Of a stretch of DNA of 64,000 bases, positions 39,022 through 46,413 are shown piece after piece. The stretch is from Egibacteraceae bacterium. Lineage in GTDB: Bacteria; Actinomycetota; Nitriliruptoria; Euzebyales; Egibacteraceae. Made by a program: the position numbers and the translations under genes. The notes under the pieces are model-generated. The model was given only the letters and a program-made list of their open reading frames with translations. It was not told where the DNA came from and searched no databases. Within the stretch, counting starts at the first letter, position 1. Each line of letters opens with the position of its first letter. Where the stretch lies: the NCBI GenBank assembly GCA_030447925.1, contig JAUJNX010000007.1, forward strand, positions 186,001-250,000. The letters run 5' to 3'.

Positions 39022-39911
39022 ACCCGGCCCTGCCCGCGTTCGCGCTGGTCCTCTGCCTCGCCGGCGCGTTCGCCGGGGTGGCGCTCGTCCGCACCCTGCC
39101 GCCCGGCACCCGCCGGCTGCTCGACGTGGACCCCGACGACGCCGCGCCGGGGCGCCGGGTGCTCGCGGTCGTGCGCGAGCGCATCGGCGCGCGCTTCGCC
39201 CCGGTCGTCCTCGGCATCACCGGACCCCGCCGCGCCGCGCTCATCCAGCACCGGCTCGACGCCGCGGGCCGGCCCGGCGGGCTGACGCTGGAGGGCTGGG
39301 CGGGGGTCAAGGCGTCGGCGACCGCCCTGTCCGCGCTGGCCGGGCTCGCCGTCACCCTCCTGACCGGCAACCCCATCTGGGTCCTCGCCCTCGCGGCCGT
39401 GGGCTGGCTGCAGGTCGACCTCTCCCTCGCCCGCGAGGCGCGCCGCCGCCAGGCCCGCATCGACCGCGACCTGCCGGACTTCCTCGACGTGCTGACGGTG
39501 ACGGTGGGCGCCGGCCTCGGCTTCCGCACGGCGCTGGACCGCGTGGCCGAGGCGCTCGGCGGCCCGCTGGGGGAGGAGTTCCGCATCGCGCTGCGCCAGA
39601 TGGGCTACGGCGAGGGCCGCCGCGGCGCGCTCGAGGGCGTCCGCGACCGCAACGACTCCGAGGCGCTGCGGGAGTTCATCACCGCGCTCCTCCAGGCCGA
39701 GGAGCTCGGCGCCCCGCTGGGCGCGACGCTCAGCGACATCGCCCGCGACATGCGCAAGGCGTTCCAGCAGCGCGCCCGCCGCGACGCCGCCCGCGCGGCG
39801 CCGCGGGTGAGCCTGATCGTCTCGACCGTCGTGGTCCCGGGGGTCATCGTCTTCGTGCTGTCCGCGCTGATCATCGGCACCGACTTCGACCTGGGGGTCT
39901 TCGGTGGCTGA
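39018..39911 (+). CDS. tadC: Tad membrane platform protein TadC
   Basis: The protein has 297 residues from GTG 39018. It is a second T2SSF-type protein with DLPDFLDVLTVTVGAGLGFRTALDRV, ALLQAEELGAPLGATLSDIA and RKAFQQRARRDAARAAPRVS, plus a C-terminal helix. It partners TadB. It overlaps the sensor kinase gene by eight bases, so the regulatory pair is transcribed with the pilus machine. Confidence 0.92.
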   Translation: MNPALPAFALVLCLAGAFAGVALVRTLPPGTRRLLDVDPDDAAPGRRVLAVVRERIGARFAPVVLGITGPRRAALIQHRLDAAGRPGGLTLEGWAGVKASATALSALAGLAVTLLTGNPIWVLALAAVGWLQVDLSLAREARRRQARIDRDLPDFLDVLTVTVGAGLGFRTALDRVAEALGGPLGEEFRIALRQMGYGEGRRGALEGVRDRNDSEALREFITALLQAEELGAPLGATLSDIARDMRKAFQQRARRDAARAAPRVSLIVSTVVVPGVIVFVLSALIIGTDFDLGVFGG

Positions 39912-41094
39912 GCCGGCGCCGCACCGGGTCCTGGCGGACCTGGGCCGCCTGGTCCTGGACTTCCGGCTCATCGCCCTGTTCCTGTCCATCCTCTGGCTGC
40001 CCTCCGGCGGCAGCATCGACGCCTGGGGCCTCGTCACGGTCCTGGTCGCCCTGGCGGCGAGCTTCGTCCCGCTGATCGCCTGGAACCGGATCGCCCCGTT
40101 CCTCATGCGCCACCCCGGCGTGCTCGCGGTCGACCTGTGCCTGACCCTGGTGATCCTGCTGTTCACCGGGACCGAGGGGCCCTTCCTCTCCTACACCCTG
40201 GGGACCGCCTTCCTCGCCGGGCTCCTCTACGGCTGGGTCGGTGCGGGCCTGTTCTCCGGGCTCCTCGTCGGCGGGTACCTGGGGGTCCTCTACCTGCGCG
40301 CACCCGTCGCCGGGATCGCCGACTCCTTCGAGACCTGGGTGGGGGTCCCGTCGCGGTACGTCCTGTTCGCGGTCGGGGCCGCCGCCGTCCGTGACCTGGT
40401 CATCCGCCAGCGGCGCGCCGAGGCGGAGCTGCACCAGGCCGTGCGTGCCGCGGCGGGCGACGCCGAGCGCGCCCGGCTCGCGCGCGAGATGCACGACACG
40501 CTGGGCAAGAGCCTGCACGGCATCGCCCTGGCCGCCGCCGCCCTGGCCCGCTGGGTCCGGGCCGACCCCGCCCGCGCGGAGCGCCAGGCGCAGTCCCTGG
40601 CGGTCTCCGCCGCCACCGCGGCGGCGGAGGCGCGGGAGCTGATCGGCGACCTGCGCAGCGACCGGCTCGAGCAGCCGCTGCACGAGGCCCTCCGCGGCTT
40701 CATCGCCGAGTGGTCCGCGCAGACGGGGATCCCCGTGGAGGCCGACCTCGACCCCGGGGTCGTCATGGAGGTCGAGGCCCGCTACGAGCTGTTCTGCGTG
40801 GTCAAGGAGGCGCTGCGCAACGTCGAGCGGCACGCGCAGGCCGGCCGCGTCCGGGTCCGGCTCCAGCGGGACGACGGGGACATCGTCCTCGCCGTCGCCG
40901 ACGACGGCCGCGGGCTGCCCGGTCCGGTCGACCTCGAGGCGCTGGGCGCGGGCGGCCACTACGGGCTGCTGGGCATCCGCGAGCGCGCGGCGCGGCTGGG
41001 CGGTGCCCTCGAGGTCGTGCCCGGCGTGCCCCGCGGCGTGGAGCTGCGCGTGGTGGTCGCCGGCGCCCGCAGGCCGGCGGAGGTGCGGTCGTGA
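39904..41094 (+). CDS. NarL-type sensor histidine kinase
   Basis: The protein has 396 residues from GTG 39904. About five to six membrane helices (residues 15-150) form the sensor. The HisKA_3 dimerisation region is RLAREMHDTLGKSLHGIALA, with the phospho-acceptor His near 197. The ATPase domain contains KEALRNVERHAQAG (N box), VADDGRGLPG (G1) and GHYGLLGIRERAARLGG (G2). Its partner is the response regulator directly downstream (GTGA overlap). Inclusion in the Tad operon suggests it controls pilus production from a membrane or envelope signal. Confidence 0.9.
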   Translation: MAEPAPHRVLADLGRLVLDFRLIALFLSILWLPSGGSIDAWGLVTVLVALAASFVPLIAWNRIAPFLMRHPGVLAVDLCLTLVILLFTGTEGPFLSYTLGTAFLAGLLYGWVGAGLFSGLLVGGYLGVLYLRAPVAGIADSFETWVGVPSRYVLFAVGAAAVRDLVIRQRRAEAELHQAVRAAAGDAERARLAREMHDTLGKSLHGIALAAAALARWVRADPARAERQAQSLAVSAATAAAEARELIGDLRSDRLEQPLHEALRGFIAEWSAQTGIPVEADLDPGVVMEVEARYELFCVVKEALRNVERHAQAGRVRVRLQRDDGDIVLAVADDGRGLPGPVDLEALGAGGHYGLLGIRERAARLGGALEVVPGVPRGVELRVVVAGARRPAEVRS

Positions 41095-41744
41095 CGACGG
41101 TCCTCATCGCCGACGACAACCCCGTCATCCGGGGCGGGCTGGTGAGCCTGCTCGAGGTCGAGGGCGACCTGGAGGTCGTCGGCCAGGCATCGACCGGCAC
41201 CGAGGCCGTGCGCCTCGCCCACGCGACCCACCCGGACGTGGTGCTGCTCGACGTGCGCATGCCCGGGATGGACGGGCTCGCCGCCGCCCGCGAGATCCGC
41301 AAGGTCGCGCCGATCCTGATGCTCACCTACTCCGAGGACCCCGACGTCGTCACCCAGGCGATCCGCGCGGGCGCGTCCGGCTACCTGGTGCACGGCCGCT
41401 TCACCACCGACGAGCTGGTCGGGGCGGTCCGCGAGGTGGCCTCGGGGGGCAGCACCCTCTCCCCGGCGGTGACGGCGACGGTCCTTGACGCCCTGCGCGT
41501 CGCCCCGGCCTCGGCGCCCACCCCGCCGGTGGCCTACCAGGCCGGCCTGACCGACCGCGAGCGCCAGATCATGACCCTGCTGGTGCAGGGCCGGTCCAAC
41601 ACCGACATCGCGGAGGCGCTGTTCCTGTCGGCCAAGACCATCAAGAACCACATCAACCGCCTCTACGCCAAGCTCGGCGTGACCAACCGCGCCGAGGCGA
41701 TGGCGGTGTGGCTCGGCACCGCGGCCCCGCCGGGCCACCTGTAG
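41091..41744 (+). CDS. NarL/LuxR-type response regulator
   Basis: The protein has 217 residues from GTG 41091. The receiver domain has the acidic pair (IADDNPVIRGG) and phospho-accepting Asp in VLLDVRMPGMDG. The position after GASGYLV, normally Lys, is His (GYLVHGRFTTDEL), which is unusual and could alter phosphorylation switching. The C-terminal HTH is LTDRERQIMTLLVQGRSN to AKTIKNHINRLYAKLGV. It is likely to control the Tad/Flp genes: the flp pilin gene starts 105 bases downstream behind its own leader. Confidence 0.88.
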   Translation: MTTVLIADDNPVIRGGLVSLLEVEGDLEVVGQASTGTEAVRLAHATHPDVVLLDVRMPGMDGLAAAREIRKVAPILMLTYSEDPDVVTQAIRAGASGYLVHGRFTTDELVGAVREVASGGSTLSPAVTATVLDALRVAPASAPTPPVAYQAGLTDRERQIMTLLVQGRSNTDIAEALFLSAKTIKNHINRLYAKLGVTNRAEAMAVWLGTAAPPGHL

Positions 41745-41849
41745 GGCCCCCCAGCCCCCGGATCAGGGCCCCCGAGCCCTTCGCCCCCGCCAGCGGCGGA
41801 CCTACGTTGCTCCCAGATCACCAACGCGACCGAGATCGGGAGGAACGAG

Positions 41850-42077
41850 ATGCTCTACCTGCTGGCCCTCACCACCCTGCTGACCCGCACCACCGACCGC
41901 ATCCGCACCCGCCTCGCCGACGACCACGGCCAGACCGCCGCCGAGTACATGGGCATCATCGTGGTCGTGGCCATCATCCTCGCTGCCATCACTGCATCGG
42001 GCATCGGGGAGCAGATCAGTGGTTACGTCGGGAACGCGATCGACGACGTCTTCAACAACGCCGGCGGAGAGGGCTGA
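41850..42077 (+). CDS. flp: Flp family type IVb pilin
   Basis: The protein has 75 residues from ATG 41850, with GGGAGG seven bases upstream. A 27-residue leader ending ADDHG is followed by QTAAEYMGIIVVVAIILAA. Cleavage after Gly27 leaves a 48-residue pilin with Glu5 and Tyr6, the Flp hallmark. This is the likely major subunit of the pilus assembled by the Tad proteins upstream. The very strong ribosome site and separate 105-base leader fit high expression. The two larger Flp-leader proteins (left edge and 46410-50444) share this motif. Confidence 0.93.
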   Translation: MLYLLALTTLLTRTTDRIRTRLADDHGQTAAEYMGIIVVVAIILAAITASGIGEQISGYVGNAIDDVFNNAGGEG

Positions 42078-42097
42078 TCCTTCTTTCCAACGCTTGC

Positions 42098-42112
42098 CCC
42101 GCGGTTCGCGGG
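42098..42112 (+). terminator. short GC hairpin after flp
   Basis: Inverted repeat cccgcg-gtt-cgcggg begins 20 bases after the flp stop. No U-tract follows, so termination is only suggested by position between convergent genes. Confidence 0.35.
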
Positions 42113-42122
42113 CGGCGGTCGG

Positions 42123-43391
42123 TCATACCGTGCGCCCGACGGGCGCGGGCCCTCCCCCGGGGACGCAAGGCGGCTGGAGGAGCGCTACGCCCTCCCCGTA
42201 GCGCTGACGGTAGCGTTCCTCCGCTTGCCGCAGCTCCTCTCGGAGGACGTCGACTTGCTCGGAGCGCAACGCGAGTAGGTCGTCCTGCCGTTGCAGATTG
42301 AAGGCCATGATGCGATCGGTCAGGTCAGAGACAGCTTGTCGCTCATCGCGGTTCTCATCTCGGTATTCCTGTAGCCACAGCTGAGCATCGACAGCCTGGC
42401 TCCGCACGCAGTTACCTGTCCTGGCCGTGTTACCCTGGATGCACACGATTGCGCTGAACAGCTCGCCTTGGCGTGCGATCAGTTCCTGGAAGTAGCTACG
42501 GAGTTGGTCGCCCGTGCTGGCGGTGGTGTAGGTGCCGCCGCTGGCTTCGGCGATCTGGCGCAGTGCAGCTTCTTCGGTGGTGTTGGCGATGTCGAAGCCG
42601 ACGACGTCGACGCGGATGGCGACGCCGGACTCCGCCAGGCGGCGGGCGGCGGCGACGGGGTCGCCGTCGCAGGTCTCCAGGCCGTCGGTGATGAGGATGA
42701 CGCGGTTGGCCTGTCCCTCGCGGCCGGCGAACTCCTGCCCGGCGCGGTCCAGTGCGCCCGCGATGGGGGTCCAGCCGGCGGGCTGGAGCTGGGCGAGGGT
42801 GGGGGTGACGTTGTCGGCGTTGAGCTGGCCCAGTGGCGCGAAGGTATCGATGCCGGCGCACGACTCGGGCCGTCCGGCGTCGGTGTTGTCGCCGCGGTGG
42901 CCGAACACGGTCAGCCCGACGGCGAAGCTGGCGGGGGTTGCGGTGACGTAGCGTTCCAGCGCGTCGCGGGCGGCCTCGATCTTGGTCCTGCCGGTGCCGT
43001 CGTCGCCGGCCATGGAGCCCGAGGAGTCCAGCACCAGCAGCGTGTTCTGCTGGGTGGTGACCGGGGTGCCGGGCAGGCCGGCGACCTCGGGGCAGCCCTC
43101 CAGGGCGCAGTCGTCGATCAGCGGGTCATAGCCCAGCTCGGTCTCCAGGAAGTCGGGGATGACGTTGCCGTCGCTGTCCTGGGAGAACCGCGCCGGCAGC
43201 GCCGGTGTCGGGCTGGGCACCGGCCGCGGCGACCGCGACGGCGACGGGGCGGGAGTCGGCGCCTCGGATTCGATCACCTCGGACGCAGGCGGCGACGGCG
43301 CGGCCGTGTCCTGGTCCCCGTCGCCGGTGCAGCCCACCACCACCAGCACCAGCACCACGCCCACCGCGCCTCGCCGCACCCCAACCCCCAC
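42123..43391 (-). CDS. VWA-domain lipoprotein (VWA-1)
   Basis: The protein has 422 residues from GTG 43391. A signal peptide ends in a lipobox (VVVGC, Cys near 21), then comes a Thr/Pro/Ser linker. A short Ca-binding-like motif QDSDGNVIPDFLETELG follows, with two Cys further on. The von Willebrand A domain has a complete MIDAS start (LVLDSSGSM), a DTFAPLG loop and RVILITDGLETC. The C-terminal helical domain has a Cys pair and long coiled-coil-like Gln/Glu/Arg helices; its DNA (42123-42540) is clearly lower in GC. It is a surface-anchored adhesin- or chaperone-like protein next to the pilin. A paralogue lies at 50541-51719. Confidence 0.83.
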   Translation of the reverse strand: MGVGVRRGAVGVVLVLVVVGCTGDGDQDTAAPSPPASEVIESEAPTPAPSPSRSPRPVPSPTPALPARFSQDSDGNVIPDFLETELGYDPLIDDCALEGCPEVAGLPGTPVTTQQNTLLVLDSSGSMAGDDGTGRTKIEAARDALERYVTATPASFAVGLTVFGHRGDNTDAGRPESCAGIDTFAPLGQLNADNVTPTLAQLQPAGWTPIAGALDRAGQEFAGREGQANRVILITDGLETCDGDPVAAARRLAESGVAIRVDVVGFDIANTTEEAALRQIAEASGGTYTTASTGDQLRSYFQELIARQGELFSAIVCIQGNTARTGNCVRSQAVDAQLWLQEYRDENRDERQAVSDLTDRIMAFNLQRQDDLLALRSEQVDVLREELRQAEERYRQRYGEGVALLQPPCVPGGGPAPVGRTV

Positions 43392-43706
43392 ACTCGCCCC
43401 GGACGACCACGATCGTAACGGATGCCACGGCCTCGTTCGTACCGCTTGCTAGCCTCTGATGACTTACAGTCCCCGCGCCGACCACCGGCCTCCACGCACG
43501 CGCCGACAGCCAGCGCGAAGGGGCAGGTGGTCGTCGAGAGTCGCATGCCGGCGACTGCGAGATCGATCCCTCGTACCCGCTCCATCCGCCACATGTCCCG
43601 TCGCTCGGGTGACTCCTGCTTAACGTCGGCCGAAGGACGGTTGTTGATCGACGGGCCAGTGTCTCCATGCAGAGCGGTCTGGGAGCTTGGACGGGAGGAG
43701 GTGCGG
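43392..43706. other. divergent intergenic region with lower GC
   Basis: This 315-base stretch separates the divergent VWA-1 and PH-like membrane protein genes. No believable ORF is present. It contains the expected promoter regions for both; the right end has a strong GGAGGAGG ribosome site (43694-43701) for the plus-strand gene. Confidence 0.5.
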
Positions 43707-44773
43707 ATGAACGGCGCGGTGTGGTCCACGCGGGCCGGGCGGGAGCGCGGGCGTTGCCCGTGCTGACCGCCGCCACCGGGGGGCTCCTGCTCGTCCTGGC
43801 GGCCGTGGGGCAGGTGCGGCCGGGGGACGAGGGCGAGCTGAGTGCGATGGCGGGGGCCATGCTCCTGCTTGCCCTGATCCTCGCCTGGCTCACGTGGCGG
43901 GCCCGCGCTTCCATCGGGCCCGACGCGCAGCTGCACGTCACGGTGGTCCGCCGGCGTGGCGTTGACCTCGGGCGCCTGCGGGAGGTGCGCATGGCGCCGG
44001 ACCGACTGGGGCCGCAGGTCCAGCAGGTGCAGTTCCGCCTGGTCGACGCCGACGGGTCCAGCGTGGAGCTGAGCTCGCGGGGGGTGTGGCAGGACGGGAC
44101 GCAGCTGTGGCGCAGGATCCGCGAGGCGGTGCTGTCCTCGAAGGTGCCGCTGTCCGAGGCCGCGCGCGACGGCCTGACGCTCCTGGCCGCCGACCCCCTG
44201 GGGCCGCCACCGGCAGCACCGCCCGATGAGGCGGAGCCGCTGCCCGCGTCGCCGTTGCGTGTGCGGCTGCGACCCTCCGCGCGGCTGTTCGGGGTGGGGT
44301 CGTGGGGTGGGGTCGTCGCGCTGCTCGTCCTGTCCAACCTGTTGCGGCGGTTCGGGGTCGGGGGCTCGGACGCCGTCGTGCCGCTGCTCATCGGGGCTGC
44401 CTTCACCTTCGGTCTGCCGTACCGGCTCCTCGGCCGCCACGCGACGCTCACCCCGGACGGGGTCCTCCACGTCGACGGCCTCCTCGGCCGCCGGGTCGTC
44501 GCTCTCACCACCGTGCGGGCCGTGCGGCTGGAGCCCGACGCACCGGCCCTGTCGGCGGGACCGCCGGTCGGGACGCGTTGGCAGGAGGTCCGCTTGGTCC
44601 TCAGCGACGACGCGGGCCGCAGCGCCGCGCTTGACCTGGCCAACCATCTCGGCCCGGCGCGGGTCCTGTTCCCGCGCATCCTCACCGCCGCCCAGCGCGC
44701 GGGCGCGCGCCTGGAGGGTCACGCCGGTGCCGAGCTGCGCTTCCTCGCGGGCGCACCGGAGCGCGCCCGCTGA
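43707..44773 (+). CDS. duplicated two-helix/PH-like membrane protein (one apparent frameshift)
   Basis: ATG 43707 follows GGAGGAGGTGCGG, but after 19 codons the frame ends; adding one base near 43750 joins it to a long frame for about 355 residues. The protein is two similar halves. Each has a hydrophobic helix pair, then a beta-rich PH-like unit: VRRRGVDLGRLREVRMAP with LWRRIREAVLSSKV in the first, and GRRVVALTTVRAVRLEP with FPRILTAAQRAG in the second. The same pattern recurs in the single-unit proteins at 45374-45919 and 45916-46413, which follow the Rhs gene. I infer a family of candidate immunity proteins. If the frameshift is an illusion, a GTG at 43721 could start the long frame. Confidence 0.62.
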
Positions 44774-44817
44774 GCCACCCCGGCCAGAACGGGCTCAAGG
44801 TCCAGCCCCCCGCGCCG

Positions 44818-45066
44818 TCAGGGGGTGGCGGTGTGCAGGAGGGGATGGCGAGGTCGGCGAAGGGTGGGGAGAACTCGCCGAGGGGACGCCCGCCTCGACG
44901 AGTTGGACCAAGGCCGCCAGCCCGCCAGGGCGAGCCTCGGGGGCAGGCCGGCGAGGGCGTTCAGGCGGTCCGCGGATCTCGCTGGCGCGGGGGCCGGCCG
45001 TGGCTGGGTCACGTCGATGACTGCCACCGCGGCGCCCAAGGTCACGGGGCGGTCCCCGCTGGACAC
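44818..45066 (-). pseudogene. decayed copy of the PASTA-pseudokinase C-terminus
   Basis: Minus-strand translation in two frames reproduces the end of the protein at 51813-53829: RPVTLGAAVAVI matches RPVTVQDLVAVI, SADRLNALAGL matches FRDRLNGLGAL, and VQLVEAGVP matches LRIVEAGVP, followed by a PLLHT versus PVLRT ending. The frame is broken near 44910 and no upstream kinase part is present. It is a truncated fragment left by a duplication. It sits near VWA-1 as the full copy sits near VWA-2. Confidence 0.72.
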
Positions 45067-45373
45067 CGTCCCGGGCCCTCTGGGCTGAACCTTCCGCGAG
45101 GACCATCACGCGCCCGGCTGTTCAAGAGGCGGTGGATGAATGCCGGGAAGCCTGCTGCACGTGCGCTGTCCCGTTCCGTCGCCGGCAAAGCGGGCGTTCG
45201 ATGAGGTCGCGGTTCTGGGACCCTGGCACCCGCGGGCAGAGGCTGAGGCGACGTTCTTCATGGCGGCGGGTCACGATCGCCGACCACGAACGACAACTCC
45301 GCGCGCGCCACCGCGCTGATGGTGGCTCCGGAGGTTCGGGCAGCGTTCAAACGCGATCCCGTCGTGAATCTTG
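45067..45373. other. stretch without recognisable gene
   Basis: Both strands contain only short frames with stops. Sequence is less GC-rich than the surroundings, in keeping with the variable tip/immunity region to its right. No repeat or RNA structure was recognised. Confidence 0.45.
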
Positions 45374-45919
45374 TCAGGCGCCCCACTCCGCTGCTCCGCT
45401 GCGGCCCGACATGAACGCCAGCTCCCGCCGGACGGTGTCGCTGAGCTTGACCTCGGCTGCGTCCGCCGCATCAAGCAGGAGACCGAAGAGCGTTGCAGGT
45501 CGGCTCCAGTGACCTGAGAGGGGAAGACGGACCGTCTGGCGGCTGTCGTGCAGGACGATGGACGGGGCCGTGACCCCCCCGATGGCGGGTACCCGGGAAC
45601 CGGTTGGGCTCGCGTAGAACGGCTGGTCAGGGTCGAGTCGGACCTGCGAGAGCTTCGTGAGGTCCAAACGGGTGGCACCTACGAGACGGTCCATGATGAG
45701 GATGCCGTCCGATTCGATCCGGAGACGGAGCCTGAGACTCCGGATCATCCACAGCAGGTTGAGCAGGAGTGCGGCCGCCAGTAGGACTTCAACCGCGGTC
45801 TCGTACGGCTCGGGGATGAGGTTGCCGATGACGAAGGCGTAGGGGAGAACGAGGTAGGTGCACCGAACAATGGTCAGCAGCACGACATACCCCGTGAGCT
45901 GGCGTCCCGAGTAGGTCAT
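45374..45919 (-). CDS. two-helix/PH-like membrane protein, candidate immunity protein 2
   Basis: The protein has 181 residues from ATG 45919, overlapping the previous stop by ATGA. Two hydrophobic helices lie at about residues 10-30 and 40-58, followed by a soluble beta-rich part with LRIESDGILIMDRLV, TRLDLTKLSQVRLDP and a C-terminal helix LFGLLLDAADAAEVKLSD. The pattern parallels its upstream neighbour and both halves of the protein at 43707. It is the third gene of the Rhs operon. GC content is lower than elsewhere. Role as immunity protein is inferred from order, coupling and composition. Confidence 0.72.
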   Translation of the reverse strand: MTYSGRQLTGYVVLLTIVRCTYLVLPYAFVIGNLIPEPYETAVEVLLAAALLLNLLWMIRSLRLRLRIESDGILIMDRLVGATRLDLTKLSQVRLDPDQPFYASPTGSRVPAIGGVTAPSIVLHDSRQTVRLPLSGHWSRPATLFGLLLDAADAAEVKLSDTVRRELAFMSGRSGAAEWGA

Positions 45920-46413
45920 TTCTCGCTCAGGCGGGCCAGGACGGTCTGGGTGACTCCCGACACGATCACGTCCGATCGCTGCACGCCTTCTTGCACGTAC
46001 CGCCACAACTCCGCCCTCGGAACCCACGACCACTGCTCATGCAGGTCGACCGACGCGCCACTGTCGTCCACGAGCGTCAAGTGGTACGAGGCTGTCTGCG
46101 CCCGGTACCCCTCCGGCAGGATGCGTACGTCGGAAAGCCGGTTGAGGTTCACGCGGTCCTCGCCGAGGACCCGCACAACAAGGTCGCCGTTCTCGAGCAC
46201 GAACGCGCGCACGCGCCTGATGATGAACAGCACGACGGAAGCGACGACAAGGAGGATGATTCCACCCCATACGAACTCGTCCTCGTCGCCCGGTGCCGCG
46301 AAGCCCGTCCGGCCAACCACCAAGCTCAGGACACCTATCAGGGCGGGCAACGCTGGCCAGATGAGTGCGGACGGCCCCAGCTTCGCCTCCAGCACCGGAT
46401 GGTCGTTGTTCAC
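45916..46413 (-). CDS. two-helix/PH-like membrane protein, candidate immunity protein 1
   Basis: The protein has 165 residues from GTG 46413, which overlaps the Rhs stop codon (GTGA), so translation is coupled to the Rhs gene. Helices LIWPALPALIGVLSLVV and GIILLVVASVVLFIIR are followed by FVLENGDLVVRVLGEDRVNLNRLSDVRILPEG, LTLVDDSGASVDLHEQW and a final helix LWRYVQEGVQRSDV. Rhs toxins are normally followed immediately by their immunity gene; a membrane protein would fit a membrane-acting toxin tip. It is less GC-rich than flanks. Family unnamed as far as I know. Confidence 0.74.
   Translation of the reverse strand: MNNDHPVLEAKLGPSALIWPALPALIGVLSLVVGRTGFAAPGDEDEFVWGGIILLVVASVVLFIIRRVRAFVLENGDLVVRVLGEDRVNLNRLSDVRILPEGYRAQTASYHLTLVDDSGASVDLHEQWSWVPRAELWRYVQEGVQRSDVIVSGVTQTVLARLSEK

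Noticed and set aside
43422-43766. Open frame in the VWA-1/PH-like divergent region
   Set aside because: Only its last codons, after a strong ribosome site at 43694-43701, look coding; the rest has no protein-like composition.
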